From: Neobacillus bataviensis
Lineage (GTDB): Bacteria > Bacillota > Bacilli > Bacillales_B > DSM-18226
Direction of reading: 5' to 3'
DNA: 64,000 nucleotides
Assembly (NCBI RefSeq): GCF_019969725.1
Contig: NZ_JAHXYW010000004.1
Span: forward strand, 434,001 to 498,000
Shown: positions 42,616 through 52,681 of the stretch, piece by piece
Layout of the letters: every line of letters begins with the position of its first letter
Numbering within the stretch: the first letter of the stretch is position 1
The notes under the pieces: generated by a model
Seen by the model: the letters and a program-made list of their open reading frames with translations, nothing else
Database searches by the model: none
Told to the model about the DNA's origin: nothing
Translations under genes and position numbers: made by a program

Positions 42616-44238
42616 ATGAAAGATGTTAAATGTGAATGCGGGCACGTAAATCCTCATGGAACCGTGTTATGCGAAGCTTGCGGAAAAGTGCTGGATGAAA
42701 ATGAGAAAAAGAATCCATTACTTGATATGCGCTACGAAGGCAGTGCACGCCGCTCACAGACCTATAACAAAACAATTATTGATAAAATTTGGAATTTCTT
42801 TTCTTCTGTAAAGGTTGGAGTTTGGCTTATTATCATTACTCTAATTGCTTCTTCCCTTGGCACAATTCTGCCGCAGGAAATGTATATTGACCAGCCTCCG
42901 GAAGTGTATTATGAAGAGGAATACGGCTGGTTTGGAAAATTATATTATCAATTAGGGTTCAATGATTTGTATGGTTCATGGTGGTACTTATTATTAATTG
43001 CCATGATAGGGATTTCACTTGTTATTTGCAGCTTAGACAGGGTCGTCCCTTTATATAAGGCATTAAAAGCCCAACGGGTTACAAGACACGAAGGCTTCTT
43101 AAAGCGCCAGCGCGTGTTTGGTGTCAATACACATGTGGATAACGACGACTTTACGGTCATTAAGAAGCATCTAAAAGAAAAACGATACCAGGTTCGTGAG
43201 GAAAATGGAAATATTTTAGCTGAAAAGGGACGTTTTTCAAGATGGGGTCCATATGTAAACCATGTCGGGTTAATTATCTTCCTATTTGGCGGAATGCTTC
43301 GTTTTGTGCCTGGAATGTACGTTAATGAGAACCTTTGGGTCAGGGAAGGCGAAACAGCCCTTGTGCCTGAGACAGGTGAAAAGCTTTATCTGAGAAATAA
43401 TCAATTCATCTTGCAGCATTATGATAAAAACAAAGATAAAACTTTTAAAAAGGCGATTGAAGAAGCAGGAGAAGTGGTGAAAAATTACCAATCTAACGTT
43501 ATTCTTTACAATCGTGTCGGTGAAAATATTCCCGGAGAAAAACCAAAGCTTGAAAAGATAAAAGATTATAAGGTCCGAGTTAATCATCCTTTAACCTATG
43601 AAGGGTATTCTATTTTCCAAGCCTCGTTTAGAAGTGACCTAGAAGCAATGACATTTGCCTTGACCAATAAAAAGACAAATCAATCCTTTGGGGAAATGAA
43701 AATCAACCTTAGGAATCCTAAGTCAGTTTATGAACTAGGTAATGGCTATTCGGTTAAAGTTCTTAGTTATTTTCCAGATTTTGAGTTTGGGAAAAATGGA
43801 GAACCTTCTACAAAATCAAGAGTTCCCAATAACCCTGCCTTTGTTTTTCGGATGATATCTCCTGAAAATCCAAAAGGAGAAACGAGTTTCGTTGCAATCA
43901 GGCAAACTATTGAACCGTCAGGTAATAATACTTATAAAATGGCCTTTAAAGGAATTGAAACTAAAAATGTTTCCGGATTTATTGTGCGCAAGGATTCATC
44001 ATTATGGGCTATCATATTGGGAGGCATTATCTTTATGATTGGTGTCATTCAAGGGGCCTATTGGAATCACCGCAGGATTTGGGTTCAAAATAAAAACGGT
44101 GAGGTTTGGATTGCGGCACACACGAATAAAAATTGGTACGGCCTAAAGAGAGAAATAGAATCTGTTTTAACCGATACGAAGCTAAACATGCCGGAGGATC
44201 AACTTCAAACGGAAAAACAGGATAAGGAGGTAGTTTAG
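42616..44238 (+). CDS. resB: Cytochrome c biogenesis protein ResB
   Basis: This is the 540-residue CcsB/ResB subunit of the system II heme lyase. An N-terminal zinc-ribbon CECGHVNPHGTVLCEAC (residues 5-21) is followed by transmembrane helices near residues 68-86, 120-138 and 208-228. A large extracytoplasmic domain follows, and a last helix near 455-475 (WAIILGGIIFMIGVIQGAYW). It partners ResC to export heme and attach it to cytochrome c. 21 bases after resA. Confidence 0.95.
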   Translation: MKDVKCECGHVNPHGTVLCEACGKVLDENEKKNPLLDMRYEGSARRSQTYNKTIIDKIWNFFSSVKVGVWLIIITLIASSLGTILPQEMYIDQPPEVYYEEEYGWFGKLYYQLGFNDLYGSWWYLLLIAMIGISLVICSLDRVVPLYKALKAQRVTRHEGFLKRQRVFGVNTHVDNDDFTVIKKHLKEKRYQVREENGNILAEKGRFSRWGPYVNHVGLIIFLFGGMLRFVPGMYVNENLWVREGETALVPETGEKLYLRNNQFILQHYDKNKDKTFKKAIEEAGEVVKNYQSNVILYNRVGENIPGEKPKLEKIKDYKVRVNHPLTYEGYSIFQASFRSDLEAMTFALTNKKTNQSFGEMKINLRNPKSVYELGNGYSVKVLSYFPDFEFGKNGEPSTKSRVPNNPAFVFRMISPENPKGETSFVAIRQTIEPSGNNTYKMAFKGIETKNVSGFIVRKDSSLWAIILGGIIFMIGVIQGAYWNHRRIWVQNKNGEVWIAAHTNKNWYGLKREIESVLTDTKLNMPEDQLQTEKQDKEVV

Positions 44239-45426
44239 TTGGTAACAATAAGTAGTAATTTATTGTTTATTGCTTTTATACTTTATTTAGTTGCAACGCT
44301 TTTTTACGGCGGAGCTATTACCTCTAAAAAGGGGGCAATTGATAAGAAGGGAACTAATCGCTGGGGGAAAATTGCCGTCTTATTAACAATTATTGGTTTT
44401 ATATCACAGTTGGGCTATTTTATTACCAGATGGATCGCAGCCGGACACGCACCGGTCAGTAATATGTTTGAGTTTACCACTTTCTTTGGAATGGCTTTAG
44501 TTGGTGCATTTATAGTTATATATTTTATTTATCGAACAACTTTACTCGGTTTGTTTACAATGCCTGTTGCGATTCTGGTTATTGCCTATGCAAGCATGTT
44601 TCCTAGGGAAATAACCCCATTAATACCGGCATTACAAAGCTACTGGCTTCATATCCATGTAACCACTGCAGCCATTGGCGAAGCTATTTTAGCCATTAGT
44701 TTTGCTGCGGGGTTAATTTATCTGGTTAAGGCAATTGATCAATCGAAAGCATCAAAAAGAACCTTTTGGCTTGAAGTGGTTATGTTTTCGCTAGTTACAG
44801 TGCTAGGCTTTGTCGCAGTTTCCTCGACATTTTCAGGGTTAGGGTATGATGAAAAATTTACCTGGATTGATAAACATGGAAATGAAGCAAATCTTGAATA
44901 TACAATGCCCGCCCTTACTGGCCCTCATGAAGGAAAACTATTAACAAAAGAGGGATTTCAGCCCCTGGTAGAAATGCCCGCTTTCATTAATGCCAAAAAA
45001 TTAAATACGGTTATATGGTCATTGATGGCAGGCCTTATTCTTTATGGAGTAATTCGGGTTATTTTAAGAAAGCGGATTGCAGCTGCACTTAAGCCGCTAG
45101 TAAAAAATATTAAGCTTGATTTCGTTGATGAAATTAGCTATCGATCAGTACTTATTGGATTCCCGGTGTTTACACTTGGAGCATTAATCTTTGCAATGAT
45201 TTGGGCACAAATGGCTTGGTCGAGGTTCTGGGGATGGGATCCAAAAGAAGTATGGGCATTAGTTACGTGGCTTTTCTATGCGGCATTTATGCATCTTCGC
45301 TTATCGAAGGGATGGCATGGAGAAAAATCAGCGTGGCTTGCCGTAATAGGCTTCGTCATTATTATGTTTAATTTAGTTGCTGTAAACCTAGTCATCGCCG
45401 GTCTGCATTCCTATGCAGGCAGTTAA
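44239..45426 (+). CDS. resC: Cytochrome c biogenesis protein ResC (CcsA type)
   Basis: This is a 395-residue polytopic protein of the heme-handling family. The tryptophan-rich WWD-like motif is [19 protein letters not shown] (about residues 330-349). Conserved histidines lie in [14 protein letters not shown] (about 135) and [18 protein letters not shown]. It starts with TTG directly after the resB stop, behind AAGGAGG. It ends with a clear terminator. Confidence 0.95.
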   Translation: MVTISSNLLFIAFILYLVATLFYGGAITSKKGAIDKKGTNRWGKIAVLLTIIGFISQLGYFITRWIAAGHAPVSNMFEFTTFFGMALVGAFIVIYFIYRTTLLGLFTMPVAILVIAYASMFPREITPLIPALQSYWLHIHVTTAAIGEAILAISFAAGLIYLVKAIDQSKASKRTFWLEVVMFSLVTVLGFVAVSSTFSGLGYDEKFTWIDKHGNEANLEYTMPALTGPHEGKLLTKEGFQPLVEMPAFINAKKLNTVIWSLMAGLILYGVIRVILRKRIAAALKPLVKNIKLDFVDEISYRSVLIGFPVFTLGALIFAMIWAQMAWSRFWGWDPKEVWALVTWLFYAAFMHLRLSKGWHGEKSAWLAVIGFVIIMFNLVAVNLVIAGLHSYAGS

Positions 45427-45434
45427 TTGAATCA

Positions 45435-45465
45435 AACCTTCACTTTAAGTGAAGGTTTTTTTTAA
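45435..45465 (+). terminator. Terminator after resC
   Basis: AAACCTTCACTT/AAGTGAAGGTTT is a 12-bp perfect self-complementary stem with a T-run. It separates resABC from resDE, though partial read-through is possible. Confidence 0.88.
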
Positions 45466-45500
45466 AAGCTATGTTTATGAGAATTTTTGATTTTATAACG

Positions 45501-45627
45501 CTGTTCATTGGAGCGGAAGGCACGAAGACTCCTGCGGGAGGACGGGGCAGGGGAGACCCCGCAGGCGCTTAAGCGCCGAGGAGGCTTCCCGGACCGCCCG
45601 CGGAAAGCGAAGTGCAGAAATGAACAG
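45501..45627. repeat. Intergenic structured repeat, copy 1 (127 bp)
   Basis: This GC-rich element is bounded by the perfect 9-bp terminal inverted repeat CTGTTCATT (45501-45509) / AATGAACAG (45619-45627). Inside are CTGCGGG/CCCGCAG and GGCGCTTAAGCGCC. Two relatives occur in this window (56557-56695 and 62593-62788). It follows the resC terminator and has no plausible gene. The inner sequence matches a repeat I recall as common in Bacillaceae intergenic regions. Confidence 0.9.
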
Positions 45628-45776
45628 ACTTTTTTAATAGGTGTTTAAAAAATCAATAGTATTTTTCAAAAAAACACCTTTGTCATAATATTGACACTTT
45701 TAATAGGCGTAATTACCTGAAAATATAGCAAAAACCATTACCATTTTGTAAAATAAACCTCATGGGGGGATTAATA

Positions 45777-46493
45777 ATGGATAAAGACGTGAAAATCTTA
45801 GTAGTAGATGATGAAGAAAGAATTCGCCGCTTATTAAAAATGTATTTAGAGCGTGAAGATTATACAATTGATGAAGCTGAAGATGGTAATGAGGCTTTAA
45901 CCAAAGCAATAGATAATGACTATGATGTCATTCTTCTTGATTTAATGATGCCTGGCAAAGATGGAATTGAAGTATGTCGGGAGCTTAGGGAGAAAAAGGC
46001 AACTCCCGTTATCATGTTAACGGCAAAAGGTGAAGAAGTTAATCGCGTTCAAGGATTTGAAGTAGGTACAGACGATTATATTGTGAAACCTTTCAGCCCT
46101 AGGGAAGTTGTCCTGCGTGTAAAAGCTCTTTTGAGAAGATCTTCACAAACTAGCTACCTGCAAACTGAGACAACAACAAAGGATGTTATTGTGTTTCCAC
46201 ATTTAACAATAGATAATGATGCCCATAGAGTCGCCGCTGATGGCAAAGAGGTAAGCTTGACCCCTAAGGAATATGAATTACTATATTTTTTAGCTAAGGC
46301 ACCAGATAAAGTATTTGATCGTGAGCAGCTATTAAAAGAAGTTTGGCATTATGAATTTTTCGGTGACCTGCGAACCGTTGATACGCATGTAAAGCGTCTC
46401 CGTGAAAAGTTAAACAAAGTGTCTGAACAGGCTGCAAGAATGATCGTTACAGTATGGGGCGTAGGGTATAAATTTGAGGTAATTAATGAATGA
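45777..46493 (+). CDS. resD: Response regulator ResD
   Basis: This is a 238-residue OmpR-family regulator. Phosphoacceptor Asp55 lies in [13 protein letters not shown], the acidic pair in [10 protein letters not shown], the switch threonine in IMLTAKGE, and lysine in [11 protein letters not shown]. The C-terminal winged helix has [26 protein letters not shown]. It activates anaerobic and cytochrome biogenesis genes. ATG at 45777 follows GGGGGG; it overlaps resE by 4 bases. Confidence 0.96.
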   Translation: MDKDVKILVVDDEERIRRLLKMYLEREDYTIDEAEDGNEALTKAIDNDYDVILLDLMMPGKDGIEVCRELREKKATPVIMLTAKGEEVNRVQGFEVGTDDYIVKPFSPREVVLRVKALLRRSSQTSYLQTETTTKDVIVFPHLTIDNDAHRVAADGKEVSLTPKEYELLYFLAKAPDKVFDREQLLKEVWHYEFFGDLRTVDTHVKRLREKLNKVSEQAARMIVTVWGVGYKFEVINE

Positions 46494-48274
46494 CCTTTTT
46501 AAGAAGTGTTGTAGGTAAACTTTGGTTTACCATCCTTTTATTAGTATCCTTTGTGCTATTTATTCTAACAGTCATGCTTTTGGAATACACCCAAAACAAT
46601 AACATCAAGGTAACAAAAAGTGATTTGACACACACTGCTGAAAAAATTGCCCGAGTTCTCGAAAACCATCCTGGTGAGAAATTTCCCTTAGGGTTAGAAA
46701 TATCTTGGGAGATCCTTGATAATGATACCAAAGTGTTAATTGTTAAAAATAATCAAGATATCTATTACTCTCCGAACACGGAAATGGGAAAGAAATTATC
46801 CGTTTCAGATATTAAAAATGATCCAGAATTGTCTAAAGTATTTAGTAAAAACATTACTGTAGAAAAAATCTCTAACCTTTCATCAGAAAAGATTAGGAAT
46901 AATGAAGATGCCAGTTATTCCATTATTGGTGTACCTCTTCATTTGACTGACGATAAAAATGGGGCTGTTTTTATTTATCAATCCTTGAAAGATATGCAGG
47001 AAACATCCCGCTCTACAACAAGATTTATTTTACTTGTCGCAGGTGTTGCGATTATTCTGACAACTATTTTTGCCTTCTTTTTATCAACCAGAATTACGGC
47101 ACCATTACGGAAAATGAGAGAGGCAGCCTTTGAAGTGGCGAGAGGAAAGTTTGATACAAAGGTACCGATTCTTACACATGATGAAATCGGGGAATTGGCA
47201 ACTGCCTTTAATCAAATGGGACGACAATTGAAATTCAATATGAATGCCCTTAGTCAGGAAAAGGAACAGCTCTCTAGCATATTAAGCAGTATGGCAGATG
47301 GAGTAATCACCTTTAATCGGGATGGGACAATATTGATCACCAATCCTCCAGCAGACCGCTTTCTCCAATACTGGTACTATGAAAATGGTGAGTTTGGACC
47401 TGCTTCGGAGGCCATTCCATCTCAAGTCATGGAGCTTTTTCAAGAGGCAGTAGATACAGAAAAAGAACAGGTCGGGGAAATTTCTCTTCAGGGCCGTCAT
47501 TGGGTAATCCTTGTCAGTCCTTTATACAGCAATCGCTTTATCCGTGGAGCTGTTGCGGTCTTAAGGGATATGACGAAGGAAAAGCAATTGGAAAAAATGA
47601 GAAGAGACTTTATTGCCAATGTTTCACATGAGCTTAGAACCCCCATTTCGATGTTACAGGGATACAGTGAAGCAATTGTGGATGATATTGCTGAATCCCA
47701 AGAAGAGAAAAAAGAAATGGCTAAGGTTATCTATGATGAGTCCCTTCGAATGGGAAGGCTGGTCAATGAACTTCTTGACTTGGCTCGAATGGAAGCGGGC
47801 CATATCCAATTAACAATCGATGAAATAAATATTTCTTCCTTTATTCATAGGATTATTCATAAATTTCAAGGGCTTGCTAAAGATAATGAGATTCAATTGC
47901 ACGCTGACATAGATAATCGAATTTCCGTTGTTTTCTTTGACCCTGACCGGATTGAACAGGTATTGACAAACTTAATTGACAATGCCATAAGACACACACC
48001 AAAAGGCGGTTCAGTCCGGTTAAACGTAACTTCAGAAGACAAGGGGATACGAATAGAAGTTAAAGATTCAGGTTCAGGGATTCCTGAAGAAGATTTACCT
48101 TTTGTTTTTGAACGCTTTTATAAGGCCGATAAAGCAAGGACCAGGGGAAGGGCAGGTACTGGACTGGGACTGGCTATAGCCAAAAATATTATTGATGCCC
48201 ATCGGGGTCATATTTCTGTTCAAAGCAAGCTCGGACAGGGGACGACATTTTCCTTCCTTCTTCCTCGAAAATAG
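46490..48274 (+). CDS. resE: Sensor histidine kinase ResE
   Basis: This is a 594-residue kinase. It has TM1 (about residues 9-31), an extracytoplasmic sensor, TM2 (about 176-198), HAMP (about 200-250) and PAS (about 255-360). HisKA has His380 in [12 protein letters not shown]. The GHKL ATPase has the N-box DNAIRH, the G1 box DSGSGIP and G2 GTGLGLAIA. It phosphorylates ResD under oxygen limitation or nitric oxide. Overlaps resD; a terminator follows. Confidence 0.96.
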   Translation: MTFLRSVVGKLWFTILLLVSFVLFILTVMLLEYTQNNNIKVTKSDLTHTAEKIARVLENHPGEKFPLGLEISWEILDNDTKVLIVKNNQDIYYSPNTEMGKKLSVSDIKNDPELSKVFSKNITVEKISNLSSEKIRNNEDASYSIIGVPLHLTDDKNGAVFIYQSLKDMQETSRSTTRFILLVAGVAIILTTIFAFFLSTRITAPLRKMREAAFEVARGKFDTKVPILTHDEIGELATAFNQMGRQLKFNMNALSQEKEQLSSILSSMADGVITFNRDGTILITNPPADRFLQYWYYENGEFGPASEAIPSQVMELFQEAVDTEKEQVGEISLQGRHWVILVSPLYSNRFIRGAVAVLRDMTKEKQLEKMRRDFIANVSHELRTPISMLQGYSEAIVDDIAESQEEKKEMAKVIYDESLRMGRLVNELLDLARMEAGHIQLTIDEINISSFIHRIIHKFQGLAKDNEIQLHADIDNRISVVFFDPDRIEQVLTNLIDNAIRHTPKGGSVRLNVTSEDKGIRIEVKDSGSGIPEEDLPFVFERFYKADKARTRGRAGTGLGLAIAKNIIDAHRGHISVQSKLGQGTTFSFLLPRK

Positions 48275-48328
48275 TAAAAACATCAGGTATTTTGCCGATT
48301 GTTCTTGATTCACGAGGAACATTATTAA

Positions 48329-48358
48329 AGCTCATCCATTTTGGATGAGCTTTTTTGA
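48329..48358 (+). terminator. Terminator after resE
   Basis: AAAGCTCATCC/GGATGAGCTTT is an 11-bp perfect stem with a 4-base loop and T6. Confidence 0.94.
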
Positions 48359-48420
48359 CTCCGTTAAGTGCTTCCAATAAATACCTTCCTTTTTACCTAA
48401 AAAAAGTCTATATTTATAGG

Positions 48421-48447
48421 TGAAACCTTTTATACATAAATATCGAC
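48421..48447 (+). promoter_or_regulatory. ECF-type (sigma-X) autoregulatory promoter of sigX
   Basis: TGAAAC (48421-48426) and CGAC (48444-48447) are 17 bases apart, as in the sigma-X pattern TGtAAC-N17-CGAC. The ECF factor encoded downstream is expected to read it. Confidence 0.75.
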
Positions 48448-48475
48448 TAATATAAATGAACGGGGAGGGGAATTG

Positions 48476-49027
48476 ATGGACTCCGTTTTCGATGAACTTT
48501 ATCAAAAATATCATCATGACGTTTTTCAATTTCTATTTTATATGGTTAGAAACAAAGAACATGCAGAGGATCTTGTCCAGGAAGTTTATATAAGAGTTTT
48601 TAAGTCCTATAATCGTTTTGAGGGGAAAAGCAGTGAAAAGACCTGGCTTTTTTCTATTGCTCGTAATGTGGCAATAGACTTTTTTCGCAAGCAAAAGGGA
48701 TGGAAGGAAAGAATTTTCGAAAAATTCGATTGGTCATCCAACCAAGTTAAGGATGATTATCCAATTCCAGAAGAGTTAACCGTTCAAAAGGAAGAGATTA
48801 AATGGATATATAAATGCTTAGAATTTTGCACGATGGATCAACGGGCGGTAATCATTTTACGATATTTAAATGATTTATCCATTGCTGAAACAGCAAAAAC
48901 ATTAGGATGGACAGAAAGTAAAGTAAAAACAACACAGCATCGATCCTTGAAAGTTTTAAAGAAGCACATGGAAATGTTTTATGAAAAGGAGGGATTAACT
49001 AGTGAGAAAGTCAGAGTGGAGCGATAA
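48476..49027 (+). CDS. sigX: ECF sigma factor SigX
   Basis: This is a 183-residue ECF sigma factor. Region 2 is ELYQKYHHDVFQFLFYMVRN...EDLVQEVYIRVFKSYNRF; region 4 is TMDQRAVIILRYLNDLSIAETAKTLGWTESKVKTTQHR (about 119-156). It controls cell-envelope charge and antimicrobial peptide resistance genes. ATG at 48476 lies behind GGGGAGGGG (a TTG directly before it is the alternative). It overlaps rsiX by 26 bases. Confidence 0.94.
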   Translation: MDSVFDELYQKYHHDVFQFLFYMVRNKEHAEDLVQEVYIRVFKSYNRFEGKSSEKTWLFSIARNVAIDFFRKQKGWKERIFEKFDWSSNQVKDDYPIPEELTVQKEEIKWIYKCLEFCTMDQRAVIILRYLNDLSIAETAKTLGWTESKVKTTQHRSLKVLKKHMEMFYEKEGLTSEKVRVER

Positions 49028-50183
49028 ACAGCTCGAGGAACTAATAAGGCAAATGCCTAAAATACAAGATCATCGCGATCCTCGTGACATTTACCAGAAT
49101 CTTTCTATAAAAAAGCGCAAATTGATACCCTGGTTATTACCAGGAATCGCAACTGCAGCGGCCGTGCTTCTTTTTCTTATTTTAGTTCCTAACTTAATGG
49201 ATCGAACAAATAATTCCTTTAATCAAGCCCAAGAAAAAAAATCCTTGGAGCAAACCACAGCTAATAAAGATGCCGGAATTGCCATGGATAAGGAGGAAGC
49301 AACCTCAAAGGAGGGGGCAAACTCCGGTACCAAAGAGGTAAAACTGTTACGAACTGAAAGTGTGAAATCTGCGATTTATGATGATGAAGTGGGAAATGGC
49401 AAGGTGTTAACCTATTGGATACCTGACCAACAAGCACAGATTCTTATTCCTGTTTCTACTATTGTTTCAGACACAGGCAACAAATCCTGGTTGACTGTTT
49501 TTGCAGAAAATATGGCTTCTCTAAAAGAAGAAGAATGGGGATTAAGTGATTTCTACCCGCTAAATGCGACATTGGAGCTAGACAAAAATAATAATAGCGT
49601 TATTGTTGATGTCCCTTCAAACCATTTATACGGACAAGGATCGACCAATGAAACGAGCTTTATAAATGTATTACAAAAAGATATAGCATCAAATAGTAAC
49701 CTTAGAAAGATAGAGTTCAAAACAAATGGAGAACCAGGTATAGAATTAGGTAATTACGGAACCAAGCAAGAACAAAATATTGTAATCGATAAAAATCATG
49801 CTTTTTTGTTTTATTATCCTGCAGGCAGTAAATTACCCTACTTAACTCCAACTAATAATACTTATAAAGATTTTGGAACTGCTTTAGAGGCAATGAGGGC
49901 CGATCAACCTGAAAATGGTTTAAAAAGTTCGCTGTCGCCATCATTACAGATTTATGATGTGACCATTTCGGACAAAACTTTATCTCTCTCTCTTAAGGAC
50001 GATTCTACGTTAAAAGATAATCAACTGACATTATATTCATTTGAGGCTTTGATGTTAACCGCTAAGGAGTTTGGAGTTGAAAAAATTATTGTTAAGAATT
50101 CCCCGTTAACACATATAGGGCCCTTTGATTTATCAAAGGAAAATAAAGTGCCAATTGCTCCAAATTTACGCAATATCCAATAA
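49002..50183 (+). CDS. rsiX: Anti-sigma-X factor RsiX
   Basis: This 393-residue transmembrane anti-sigma factor starts with GTG behind AAAGGAGG. A short cytosolic part begins MRKSEWSDKQLEELIRQMPKI and ends with the segment before one transmembrane helix (about residues 44-64). The rest is extracytoplasmic, with GerMN-like portions. It holds SigX at the membrane. The overlap with sigX suggests coupled translation. Confidence 0.92.
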   Translation: MRKSEWSDKQLEELIRQMPKIQDHRDPRDIYQNLSIKKRKLIPWLLPGIATAAAVLLFLILVPNLMDRTNNSFNQAQEKKSLEQTTANKDAGIAMDKEEATSKEGANSGTKEVKLLRTESVKSAIYDDEVGNGKVLTYWIPDQQAQILIPVSTIVSDTGNKSWLTVFAENMASLKEEEWGLSDFYPLNATLELDKNNNSVIVDVPSNHLYGQGSTNETSFINVLQKDIASNSNLRKIEFKTNGEPGIELGNYGTKQEQNIVIDKNHAFLFYYPAGSKLPYLTPTNNTYKDFGTALEAMRADQPENGLKSSLSPSLQIYDVTISDKTLSLSLKDDSTLKDNQLTLYSFEALMLTAKEFGVEKIIVKNSPLTHIGPFDLSKENKVPIAPNLRNIQ

Positions 50184-50189
50184 ATTGCT

Positions 50190-50219
50190 AATCAACCTAA
50201 ATTGGGTTGATTTTTTTTA
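50190..50219 (+). terminator. Terminator after rsiX
   Basis: AATCAACC...GGTTGATT with a TAAATT-type loop precedes T8. Confidence 0.85.
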
Positions 50220-50358
50220 TTTATGCATAAAATAGTGGATGTCTCCAAATTATAACAAGTATGCTCAGGGTCATTATCTCTTTAGTTTCAGTTCTAAACT
50301 CGAAACTGGAAACATATGGTGGACTTGAGTAGAAGATTTAAGGAGGAAAAGGATTAGA

Positions 50359-51111
50359 ATGCGTGACTACATAAAGCGGTTTTTGATTGCCATTATTATG
50401 GCACTTTGTGTCAGTTTATTGTTTTTAGGTGGGAAACATTCACAAGCTGCGAGTTTGGACGAAATGAAGGAATTACAGGAACATTGGATTTGGCCCGCAG
50501 ATGGTGTCATTTCTGATACATATGGAACAAGGCAGGGAAAACATAAAGGAATAGATATAGCTGGGAAAATGAATACGCCCGTATTGGCGGTTGATAACGG
50601 AATTGTCATCAAATCATATTTTTCCAATACATACGGAAATGTCGTGTTTATTAAACATCCAAGTAAGGTTGTTACTGTTTATGCACATTTAACTAGACGT
50701 AACGTTTATGTTGGCCAAAATATAAAACAAGGTGACGTGGTTGGAAAAATGGGGAAAACTGGACAAGCTACTGGAACTCACCTCCATTTTGAAACACATG
50801 AATTAGAATGGCGATATGATAAGAAATTTGCTATCGACCCTGAAATGCTTTTAGGAAAAGCAAATGTAGGTGAGTTTGTACAAGGCGGAGTTGCCACTAG
50901 CGGATATAATGTCCTTGAAGCAAGCTCACATGTCAAAAGTTCAACTAAAGACCGTTCAATACAAGCAAAAACTAATAAATATGTCGTTCGACAAGGAGAT
51001 ACCCTTTACGCGATATCAAAAAAAAGAAATATGTCCGTAAAGAAGTTAAAGGATATCAATCATTTGCATTCCGATGTAATTAAACCGAAACAAATATTGC
51101 TTATCGAATAA
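50359..51111 (+). CDS. Secreted M23 peptidase with C-terminal LysM domain
   Basis: This is a 250-residue exported cell-wall protein. The N-terminal helix (residues 10-31) is a signal peptide or anchor. The M23 domain has zinc ligands in HKGIDIAG (about residues 61-68) and HLHFE near 134, with YAHL near 104, so the usual HxxxD/HxH set is complete. One LysM motif ends the protein (VRQGDTLYAISKKRNMSVKKL, split here at residues 207-227). Such enzymes cut peptide crossbridges or act as sporulation/engulfment hydrolases. No B. subtilis gene occupies this slot that I recall. ATG lies behind TAAGGAGGAAAAGG. Confidence 0.88.
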   Translation: MRDYIKRFLIAIIMALCVSLLFLGGKHSQAASLDEMKELQEHWIWPADGVISDTYGTRQGKHKGIDIAGKMNTPVLAVDNGIVIKSYFSNTYGNVVFIKHPSKVVTVYAHLTRRNVYVGQNIKQGDVVGKMGKTGQATGTHLHFETHELEWRYDKKFAIDPEMLLGKANVGEFVQGGVATSGYNVLEASSHVKSSTKDRSIQAKTNKYVVRQGDTLYAISKKRNMSVKKLKDINHLHSDVIKPKQILLIE

Positions 51112-51212
51112 AGGAGAACATGGCCCGTGAACGATATCGTTGCGGGTTTCATTCTTTTTACTTAACAAATTACCATTTCTCAAGTATAATAATTTTATAA
51201 TTTCATATCGAT

Positions 51213-51340
51213 CTATCTTCGGGGCAGGGTGAAATTCCCGATCGGCGGTATTAGAGATTACTCTTAAGCCCGCGAGCCTTTTAGGCAGGATTTGGTGCGA
51301 TTCCAAGGCCGACAGTATAGTCTGGATGGGAGAAGATGGA
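51213..51340 (+). promoter_or_regulatory. FMN riboswitch (RFN element)
   Basis: All conserved blocks of the RFN aptamer are present: CTTCGGGGCAGGGTGAAATT, CCCGATCGGCGGTA, GCCCGCGAGCC, GGCAGGATTTGGTGCGATTC, CAAGGCCGACAGTA and GGATGGGAGAAGATGG. FMN binding should favour the downstream terminator and shut off riboflavin import. Confidence 0.97.
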
Positions 51341-51401
51341 GGTTCTGCAAGCGTTCAAAAAATAATGGTATTACGAACGTTTATTAAGTATGCCTTTGTA
51401 C

Positions 51402-51434
51402 TCCCTCAAGTGTATTTTACTTGGGGGTTTTTTA
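51402..51434 (+). terminator. Riboswitch-controlled terminator before ribU
   Basis: TCCCTCAAGT/ACTTGGGGG with a GTATTTT loop and T6 is the expression platform of the FMN riboswitch. Confidence 0.85.
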
Positions 51435-51500
51435 TTTACAGGGCGTCTATATGCTGAACCTCTCTTCCTAAGGTGATGGATCAAAAAAGGAGAGAGGAAG

Positions 51501-52076
51501 ATGAATAAAATGAAGAAAACGAATGTAAAGGCCATGGTTTCAATTGCAATGCTCAGCAGTATTGCCTATCTATTAATGCTATTAAACTTTCCGCTGCCGT
51601 TTTTCCAAAATTTCTTATTAGTTGATTTCAGTGACATCCCAGCGTTAATTGCAGCATTAATTTTTGGGCCTATTGCAGGAATTGTTGTTGAATTTATCAA
51701 AGTTGTACTCAATTATTTCGCAACCGGAAGTCCAACAGGAATACCAGTTGGTCATATAGCTAATTTTCTCGCGGGTATCTCATTTGTATTGCCAACCTAT
51801 TATTTATATACCAAAATGAAAACACGAAAGGGAATGACCATTGCATTAGTACTAGGTACAATTACGATGGCCGTGATCATGAGTATTGCCAATTACTTTG
51901 TCATTCTTCCAGCATATACAGCCCTATTGAAATATCCTGACATGCGTAACATAGTTGTACCTGCAATCCTTCCATTTAATATTATTAAAGGTGTGTTGAT
52001 GTCATCCATCTTTATGTTATTATTCATACGACTGCAAACATGGATAAATAAATTATCCGTAATAAAAAGTGTATAA
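51501..52076 (+). CDS. ribU: Riboflavin transporter RibU (ECF S-component)
   Basis: This is a 191-residue integral membrane protein with six predicted helices. The RibU hallmark FPLPFFQNFLLVDFSDIPALIAALIFG lies at about residues 31-57, and an N-terminal KAMVSIAMLSSIAYLLM contains the alanine motif that meets the ECF module. It binds riboflavin for uptake. The FMN riboswitch directly upstream confirms the substrate. ATG behind AAAGGAGAGAGG. Same position as ypaA/fmnP of B. subtilis. Confidence 0.96.
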   Translation: MNKMKKTNVKAMVSIAMLSSIAYLLMLLNFPLPFFQNFLLVDFSDIPALIAALIFGPIAGIVVEFIKVVLNYFATGSPTGIPVGHIANFLAGISFVLPTYYLYTKMKTRKGMTIALVLGTITMAVIMSIANYFVILPAYTALLKYPDMRNIVVPAILPFNIIKGVLMSSIFMLLFIRLQTWINKLSVIKSV

Positions 52077-52080
52077 TATG

Positions 52081-52114
52081 AAAAGGGCACTTCAAATATG
52101 AAGTGTCTTTTTCA
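52081..52114 (+). terminator. Terminator after ribU
   Basis: AAAGGGCACTTCA-AATA-TGAAGTGTCTTTTT is a stem with one G-T pair and one mismatch, followed by T5. Confidence 0.8.
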
Positions 52115-52126
52115 TATTCCAAAATG

Positions 52127-52157
52127 AAAAACCCTCTTCAAATTCAGAAGAGGGTTA
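52127..52157 (-). terminator. Terminator of fer
   Basis: AACCCTCTTC/GAAGAGGGTT, 10-bp perfect stem. On the minus strand it is followed by TTTTC, so it serves fer. Confidence 0.8.
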
Positions 52158-52187
52158 GCAGCTTAACAATATTTTATTGACAAAATA

Positions 52188-52562
<375 letters not shown>

Positions 52563-52681
52563 TTAATTTGTTTATGTTACTTTAACATAATTTTGAACAA
52601 CAAGTCCTGTCATTTCATGTTAAAATAAGATAGAAAAAATGGGTAATTTGTCGATAACGTCAGAAAAGTGTGGGGCCCTTG

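Noticed and set aside
45501..45627. Insertion sequence or transposon
   Set aside because: No transposase or coding capacity in the 127-bp element, and no target duplication that I can see at copy 1.
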